The position numbers were made by a program, and so were the translations under genes. This document shows positions 54,815 to 59,350 of a stretch of 59,350 nt of DNA, in pieces (within the stretch, counting starts at the first letter, position 1; each line of letters begins with the position of its first letter). Source of the DNA: Chelatococcus reniformis (lineage in GTDB: Bacteria; Pseudomonadota; Alphaproteobacteria; Rhizobiales; Beijerinckiaceae); the NCBI RefSeq assembly GCF_014640075.1, contig NZ_BMGG01000014.1, positions 359 to 59,708 of the forward strand. The letters are read 5' to 3'. Below the pieces are notes generated by a model. That model made no database searches. It was not told the DNA's origin and saw only the letters and a list, made by a program, of their open reading frames with translations.

Positions 54815-55873
54815 ATGCATCACGCCAAGACTTCATCGCTCCACCGCGCACGCCGGCCCGGCGCCCCGCCCCGGGTCGCCCTCCGGCTATGGGCGGCCTG
54901 CGCGCTGGCGCTCGCGGCAGCCCTGCCGGGCTCAGCCCTCGCCCAGCAGCCCGGCCCGGCGCTGGTGCTGGACGAGAGCGATCCGATTGCGGCCGGGTTC
55001 GCGGCTTCGGCCCGTGCCGGAGCCGCGCGGTTCCAGAGCGAAGGGGGAGCCGCCGTTGACATCCAGATCGCCACGGCCGCGCAATCGGAGCAGGTGCTCC
55101 GACGCGCGGCGGATCAGGGCCGCTTTCCCATCATCGCGGTCGGCCGCAGTCAGGCCGGCGCCGTCGACAAGGTGGCCAAGACCTATCCCAACCTGCGCTT
55201 CACCATCGTCGACGGCATCGTCGGCCTGGCAAACGTGCGCTCCATCGTCTTTCGCCGCGAGGAGAGCGCCTATCTCGCCGGCTTCCTCAGCGCTCGCGTA
55301 TCGGCCGCCGGGCGGATCGGCTTCATAGGAGGCGTCGACGACGCGGAGACCCGGCAGGTGCTGTGCGGCTTCGCGCAGGGCGCGCGCGCCGCCAAGCCCA
55401 ACGTCGAGCTGTTCCAGAACATGATCGGCGCACCAGGCGAGGCCGCTGCCAACCGCTCGGCCGGCACCGACCTCACCCGCGGCCAACTGGATCGCGGGGC
55501 CGACGTGGTGATGGAAGCGGCGCGCCTCAACGGAGTTGGCGTCCTGCGGACGGTCGCGGATGCTGGGCGCCTGGCCGTCGCCTCGGACATCGACCAGAAC
55601 GCCCTCTTTCCCAGCACGATGCTGGCGTCGGCGGTCAAGCGGGTCGACACGGCCGTGCTGGCGACGCTCATCGCCGGCCGCGACGGGACGTGGCAGCCGG
55701 GCATGGTCACGTTGGGACTCAAGGAAGACGGCGTCAGCCTCGCGCTCAACCCGGCGCTGCAGCCGCCGCTGGCCCCCGACATCACCCAGGCGCTCGACCA
55801 ACGGCGCGCCGCGATTGCCGACGGCAGCCTCGTGGTGCACGATTTCGTTACCGACCAGAAGTGCCAGATGTAG
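54815..55873 (+). CDS. BMP/PnrA family periplasmic binding protein
   Basis: 352 aa. Signal peptide with a hydrophobic core LWAACALALAAALPGSALAQ (no lipobox Cys), then a Bmp (PF02608) domain: FPIIAVGRSQAGAVDKVAKT, YPNLRFTIVDGIVG, VRSIVFRREESAYLAGFLSA, AGRIGFIGGVDDAETRQVLC, ASDIDQNALFPSTMLASAVK. Relatives bind purine nucleosides or other ligands for ABC transporters. No transporter genes are adjacent. Confidence 0.9.
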   Translation: MHHAKTSSLHRARRPGAPPRVALRLWAACALALAAALPGSALAQQPGPALVLDESDPIAAGFAASARAGAARFQSEGGAAVDIQIATAAQSEQVLRRAADQGRFPIIAVGRSQAGAVDKVAKTYPNLRFTIVDGIVGLANVRSIVFRREESAYLAGFLSARVSAAGRIGFIGGVDDAETRQVLCGFAQGARAAKPNVELFQNMIGAPGEAAANRSAGTDLTRGQLDRGADVVMEAARLNGVGVLRTVADAGRLAVASDIDQNALFPSTMLASAVKRVDTAVLATLIAGRDGTWQPGMVTLGLKEDGVSLALNPALQPPLAPDITQALDQRRAAIADGSLVVHDFVTDQKCQM

Positions 55874-55905
55874 CGCCCGGCGGACCTCTCCGCCCGGACT
55901 GGCCT

Positions 55906-56766
55906 TCAGGCCATCGCCTTCAGGTGAGTGATGCCGCCGCCGCCCGAAGCCTCGATGCGGCGAACCGCGTCGTCGAGCGGCTCGATCTCGACCATCATGT
56001 GAAAGCCGTTGGCGTGGATCAGCCGCTCGGCATCGAGCATCATGCCGACGTGCCCCTTCCAGAACACCAGGTCGCCACGCACCAGGCCTGCGCGTTCGCC
56101 GGTAGCCTCGAGCGGACGTCCCAGGGAGGCGGCCTGCAGATCGCTGTCGCGCGGGCACGTGCGGCCGGCACTGCTCAGGCAGAGCTGCACGAGCGCCGAG
56201 CAATCCAGGCCCGACGAGGTGCGGCCGCCCCATAGGTAAGGCGTGCCGCGCAGGTGCTCTGCCACCGCCGCATAGTCGCCGACGACGGCATCGAGCGGCC
56301 GCAGGTGAGCGGCAAAGACAAAGCCGCCCTCCGCGGACAGATAGGGACCGCCGGCCGCGGGTTCGGACACATGGATGCGGGCGGCGAGTGGCAGCGCCCC
56401 GAGGGGCGGCCTCTTCATGTCCGGCGCGGGGTAGACGAAGGTGCGGGGCGCCTGGACCGCATGCGTTGGCCACGCGGCGCGCGCCGTCAGGTCGTCAGCG
56501 GGCAGGTAGCCCACGTAGCCGTCGGTGAGGAGCTGACCCCAGGCCCAGCCCTCGTCGTCGATCTCGAACACGTCGACGTCCTCACCATGGAGCGCCTCGG
56601 TGTCCAGCGCCGCATCGCGGCGCGGGGCGCGGCGGACCGGTGCGCAATAGGAAGCGACGCGCATGGGGCGCGGCTCGACGAAGCGGTCGGCCTCGACGAG
56701 ACCGCGCAGACGCGCCGCAGCGAGGTCCGGCCGCGCCGGCAGCAGGCGCCGCTCGATCGTACTCAT
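55906..56766 (-). CDS. NlpC/P60 family cell-wall hydrolase
   Basis: 286 aa. N-terminal bacterial SH3-like region (VASYCAPVRRAPRRDAALDT, EALHGEDVDVFEIDDEGWAW, GQLLTDGYVGYLPADDL) followed by an NlpC/P60 peptidase: YLWGGRTSSGLDCSALVQLC with the catalytic Cys, GRTCPRDSDLQA, and the His in FWKGHVGMMLDAERLIHANG. Cleaves peptide stems of peptidoglycan or similar gamma-D-Glu bonds. No signal peptide is visible, as in the widespread cytoplasmic-looking alphaproteobacterial form. ATGA overlap with the MarR gene. Confidence 0.92.
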   Translation of the reverse strand: MSTIERRLLPARPDLAAARLRGLVEADRFVEPRPMRVASYCAPVRRAPRRDAALDTEALHGEDVDVFEIDDEGWAWGQLLTDGYVGYLPADDLTARAAWPTHAVQAPRTFVYPAPDMKRPPLGALPLAARIHVSEPAAGGPYLSAEGGFVFAAHLRPLDAVVGDYAAVAEHLRGTPYLWGGRTSSGLDCSALVQLCLSSAGRTCPRDSDLQAASLGRPLEATGERAGLVRGDLVFWKGHVGMMLDAERLIHANGFHMMVEIEPLDDAVRRIEASGGGGITHLKAMA

Positions 56767-57110
56767 CGCACTTCTTTCGCCTTGGCCACCACCATGTCCG
56801 CCAGATGCTCGACGGCCAGCGCTCCCTTGACCGTTCGTTGGACAATGACGTTGCGGCGGTCGACCTCGTCCCGGCGGCGGGACAGCAGCTGCAACTTGCC
56901 CATGGTGTCGAGGGCACGGGTGACGACCGGCTTGGTGACGCCGAGCTTGCTCGCCAGGCCCCTGACGGTGTGAGGCGGCGTATCGAGATAGATGGTGAGC
57001 AGGATCGTCATCTGCCGGGCGGACAGATCATAGTCCCCGCCCCGGACAAGGCTGAGCATGACGTCGTGCCAGAGGGTCAGCGCCTCGCGGGGCCTGAGTT
57101 CAATGCTCAT
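56763..57110 (-). CDS. MarR-family transcriptional regulator
   Basis: 115 aa, short for the family. Winged helix with LSARQMTILLTIYLDTPPHT, VRGLASKLGVTKPVVTRALD, TMGKLQLLSRRRDEVDRRNV (the D-R-R-N wing) and a C-terminal helix. It likely regulates its own neighbourhood or a ligand-responsive target. Stop and next start overlap (ATGA), coupling it to the NlpC/P60 gene. Confidence 0.88.
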   Translation of the reverse strand: MSIELRPREALTLWHDVMLSLVRGGDYDLSARQMTILLTIYLDTPPHTVRGLASKLGVTKPVVTRALDTMGKLQLLSRRRDEVDRRNVIVQRTVKGALAVEHLADMVVAKAKEVR

Positions 57111-57295
57111 ACGACAATCGACAGCGACATTCGGGTATCGCCCTGGACAACCGGCAGTGGCATGCAGCCATTGTCGACGCGCAGGCGTGCGCCCGCAAGT
57201 GCAGGCGCGCAGCAGCCTGCGTTTTTGTTCCGGCAGCGGATGAATGGCCCCTCGAACGCTCCGCGATCGGGCAGCGTCACGAGAGGCGCTCCTGA

Positions 57296-57358
57296 TGCGA
57301 CGAGCTGGCGCACCTCTGTGCAAGTGAATGATCTCATCCAATTGCGAAATGCCCTGGC
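57296..57358. repeat. Short-type intergenic repeat copy (inverted)
   Basis: Reverse complement GGGCATTTCGCAATTGGATG, AGATCATTCACTTGCACAG, GGTGCGCCAG; nearly collinear with 48583-48643. It lies between the aminopeptidase and MarR genes. Confidence 0.7.
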
Positions 57359-57370
57359 CGGCGCTCGGCG

Positions 57371-58762
57371 TCATCCGTGAGCGGGATAACGCTCGCGCAA
57401 CAGCGCGTAGATAAGGCGAGCGCCCTGCGCCTCGCCGCCCTCCGGGCGACCCGGCCTGGCCGACGGCGACCAGCCGTAGATGTCGAGATGCGCGTAGGAC
57501 CTCGCCCTGCTCACGAACCGGCTGAGGAAAAGCGCCGCGGTTATCGAGCCGGCGAACGGGCCGCTGGAGACGTGGTTCACGTCGGCGATCTTGCTGTCGA
57601 GCATTTTCTCGTAGGGCGGCCACAGCGGCATGCGCCAGACCGGATCGTTGATGCGTTCGCCGAGTCGCGCCAGGTCGGCCGCCAAGGCGTCGTCGCGGCT
57701 GTAGAGCGGCGGCAGTTCGGGGCCGAGCGCAGTCCGCGCCGCGCCGGTCAAGGTGGCGAAATCCACCAGCAGCTCCGGCGCCTCCTCGTCCGCCAGCGAC
57801 AGCGCGTCGGCCAGGATGAGCCGCCCCTCCGCGTCCGTATTGCCGATCTCGACCGTCAGGCCCTTGTGGCTCGGCAGCACGTCGCCCGGCCGGAAGGCCG
57901 ATCCGGAAATGGCGTTCTCGACGGCCGGAATGAGCACCCGCAGCCGCACGTGCAGCCCGGCGCTCATGATCATGTCGGCAGCGGCGAGCGCGGCGGCTGC
58001 GCCGCCCATGTCTTTCTTCATCAGCAGCATGGCCGCGCTCGGCTTGATGTCGAGGCCGCCGGTATCGAAGCTCACCCCCTTGCCGACCAGCGTGACCTTG
58101 GGCGCATCTGTCGGCCCCCAGGCCATGTCGATCAGCCGCGGGGCGGTCGCCGACGCGCGGCCGACCGCATGGATCATCGGGAACTTCGCCTCGAGCAGGC
58201 CGTCGCCGACGATGCACCCGAAGCTCGCGCCATGGCGCTCGGCCATGAGGCGGACGGTGCGCTCGAGGCCATCGGGGCCGAGGTCGTTAGCCGGCGTGTT
58301 GATCAGGTCGCGGGCCAGGACGACGGCATCCACCTGGCGCCCGACCTCGGCGATGTCGACGCCCGGCGGCGCCACGAGGCTGATCTCGCCGCGCTTGGCG
58401 GTCCGATAGCGGTCGAAGCTGTAGCCGCCGAGCACGAAGGCGAGCACCGCGAGCTCGATGGGCTCCGGGGCATTGGCGAAGGCGTAGGTGCCGGCCGGCA
58501 GCAGCCCCGCCAGCGCACCGGCAAGGAAGGGATCGGGGCGCCTGGCATCGGGCCTGTCCAGGCCGAAGAGCACCGCGCCCAGGCCGCCGTCGGCCGCCGG
58601 CAGCACCAGCGCCTTGCCCGGCTGAGGCTTGAAGCCCTGCGCCGCCGCAAACGCGCGCGCCAGCGCCGGCAGTCCGGCGGCGACGTCCGGCCAATTGGCC
58701 TCGTCGACAAAATGGATGGGGACGGCGGATTGGTTGCTATGGGCCAAGAGGGAGGGGAGCAC
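57371..58762 (-). CDS. Leucyl aminopeptidase family protein (M17)
   Basis: 463 aa from a GTG at 58762. C-terminal M17 catalytic domain: LVGKGVSFDTGGLDIKPSAA (metal-binding Asp and Lys), MKKDMGGAAAALAAADM, GNTDAEGRLILADALSLADE (signature NTDAEGRL with Asp/Glu ligands and the catalytic Arg). Shorter N-terminal regulatory domain. A dimetal aminopeptidase for peptide turnover. Repeat element lies just downstream. Confidence 0.93.
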   Translation of the reverse strand: MLPSLLAHSNQSAVPIHFVDEANWPDVAAGLPALARAFAAAQGFKPQPGKALVLPAADGGLGAVLFGLDRPDARRPDPFLAGALAGLLPAGTYAFANAPEPIELAVLAFVLGGYSFDRYRTAKRGEISLVAPPGVDIAEVGRQVDAVVLARDLINTPANDLGPDGLERTVRLMAERHGASFGCIVGDGLLEAKFPMIHAVGRASATAPRLIDMAWGPTDAPKVTLVGKGVSFDTGGLDIKPSAAMLLMKKDMGGAAAALAAADMIMSAGLHVRLRVLIPAVENAISGSAFRPGDVLPSHKGLTVEIGNTDAEGRLILADALSLADEEAPELLVDFATLTGAARTALGPELPPLYSRDDALAADLARLGERINDPVWRMPLWPPYEKMLDSKIADVNHVSSGPFAGSITAALFLSRFVSRARSYAHLDIYGWSPSARPGRPEGGEAQGARLIYALLRERYPAHG

Positions 58763-58932
58763 GGGCGCAATCCTCAACGCACGGGGACGGACATGCCCGA
58801 TACCATGCCGGCGCGGCAACCGCGATGCGTCTTGGAGCTGGGGCCTGCCTCGCGCCTCGGATCAAGCGCAACGCCGCTTGGGGCGATGGCGCCGCGGCCG
58901 GCTTAAGCCTGCGGCGCGGCAGGCGCCCGCGC

Positions 58933-59127
58933 TCAACCGCGGCGGGCGGCGGCGTATTCAGGCGTCCCGGGCTCGTTCAGCACGCCGGTGAGGCCGCTTC
59001 GCAGCGTGCCGAGGGCCGTCACGATGGCCACGGCAATCAAGGCGGCGATGAGCAACTGCTCGATCGCCGCGGCGCTGAAGCGCTGGCCATTCGGCGGGGT
59101 GGCGCGTCCTCCACGCATCATCGCCAT
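58933..59127 (-). CDS. Flp/Fap-type pilin component-like protein
   Basis: 64 aa. After a basic start, FSAAAIEQLLIAALIAVAIV then TALGTLRSGLTGVLNEPGTP shows the Flp pattern: conserved Glu within AAAIEQ, a hydrophobic alpha helix and the GL.GVLN tail. The leader and cleavage motif of classical Flp pilins are atypical and tad secretion genes are not in view, so it may be a pseudopilin or stray paralogue. Start may be the ATG at 59127 or 59121. Confidence 0.7.
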   Translation of the reverse strand: MAMMRGGRATPPNGQRFSAAAIEQLLIAALIAVAIVTALGTLRSGLTGVLNEPGTPEYAAARRG

Positions 59128-59283
59128 GTCGCTCGCCTCTCCTCTCGGCTTCTTGTCGCCGTCGATGGAGTGACCTTGGGGCCGCCGCCGTTGCGCGTGC
59201 CTTAAGGAGTGAGCTTAACGAATGCTGTGCGTGGGATCGGCGCCCAAGATGGTTAACGCCGGCTGAACCGGCCGACGCCCGGC

Positions 59284-59350
59284 TCAGAGCGTCTGGTTGT
59301 AGGGTCCGACCTCGGGGTTTTCGCGGAGGATGGCGTCGAGGGCGTGGAAC
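59284..59350 (-). CDS. C-terminal fragment of an unidentified gene
   Basis: The frame runs off the right edge; only the last 21 residues (FHALDAILRENPEVGPYNQT plus L) precede the TGA at 59284-59286. Composition is protein-like and upstream of the Flp-like gene on the same strand. Too short to identify. Confidence 0.45.
   Translation of the reverse strand, partial: FHALDAILRENPEVGPYNQTL

Noticed and set aside
57107-57337. 76-codon minus ORF between the aminopeptidase and MarR genes with an ATGA overlap to marR
   Set aside because: Its first ~15 codons lie inside a dispersed repeat and the rest shows no conservation-like pattern, so the neat overlap is probably chance.
59192-59216. TTAA...TTAAC pair upstream of the Flp-like gene as a CtrA box
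   Set aside because: Spacing is nine bases instead of seven, so not a standard CtrA site.
1-59350. CRISPR array, complete insertion sequence or defence island
   Set aside because: No regularly spaced repeat-spacer units, no transposase with terminal repeats and no cas, restriction or abortive-infection genes could be recognised.

Overview
The window is high-GC bacterial DNA from an alphaproteobacterium. Lineage markers are GcrA with GANTC sites and a DnaA box upstream, an HWE-family histidine kinase, GGAAC-N16/17-CGTT-like (EcfG/PhyR-type) promoters, a TTAA-N7-TTAA CtrA box, an Hsp20/DUF1150 pair, and an archaeal-type class I lysyl-tRNA synthetase. Genus cannot be fixed from the sequence alone; Rhodospirillales or Hyphomicrobiales are plausible.

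Layout. 1-5.2 kb is a stress-flavoured accessory stretch: manganese catalase (cut by the window edge), a YciE/F-like ferritin, DUF4142, a decayed AraC regulator, and a stand-alone receiver facing an HWE kinase. 5.3-7.7 kb is a decayed mobile-element zone around tRNA-Gly(CCC): a small lipoprotein, a frameshifted peptidoglycan-binding protein, an integrase tail and BrnT/BrnA remnants. 8-10.7 kb holds small stress membrane proteins (GlsB/YeaQ, YidB-like, DUF3309) and tyrS. 10.8-16 kb has an enoyl-CoA hydratase, an acyl-CoA ligase, a hypothetical gene and a doubly frameshifted DUF4274-like gene. 16-20.8 kb is the prkA-yeaH-spoVR operon. 21-27.1 kb: HutX, a tiny CtrA-box gene, SCO1, a solute-binding protein, lysK-FKBP, and an S24 repressor lacking its catalytic dyad. 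27.3-32.4 kb: apaG-argE facing argD-argF-hslO. 32.7-33.5 kb: gcrA and its control region. 33.8-40.7 kb: the complete Pho regulon core phoR-[Pho box]-pstSCAB-phoU-phoB. 40.7-46.1 kb: a YbhN-type membrane protein, an epimerase, hsp20-DUF1150, a hydrolase and a glycosyltransferase. 46.2-53.2 kb: infC, then two unrelated genes (membrane protein, TAXI-family protein), then rpmI-rplT-pheS-pheT. 53.3-59.35 kb: a secreted protein, a MoeB/ThiF enzyme, a BMP lipoprotein-like binding protein, a leucyl aminopeptidase-MarR-NlpC/P60 group, a Flp-like pilin and a partial gene.

How it fits together. Much of the left half looks like one general-stress regulon: promoters resembling the EcfG consensus precede Mn-catalase, glsB/yidB (one shared, nearly symmetric element) and possibly prkA, and an HWE kinase sits nearby. 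Housekeeping translation genes (tyrS, lysK, infC, rpmI, rplT, pheST) are interspersed.

The most unusual feature is a family of intergenic repeats (a ~100-bp type with 3 copies and a shorter ~60-95-bp type with at least 8). They sit at operon ends, and at several genes the repeat's opening TAG (or TAA) is used as the stop codon. I see no CRISPR array, no complete insertion sequence and no obvious new defence system; the best leads are the repeats, the promoter network and the degenerate regulators.
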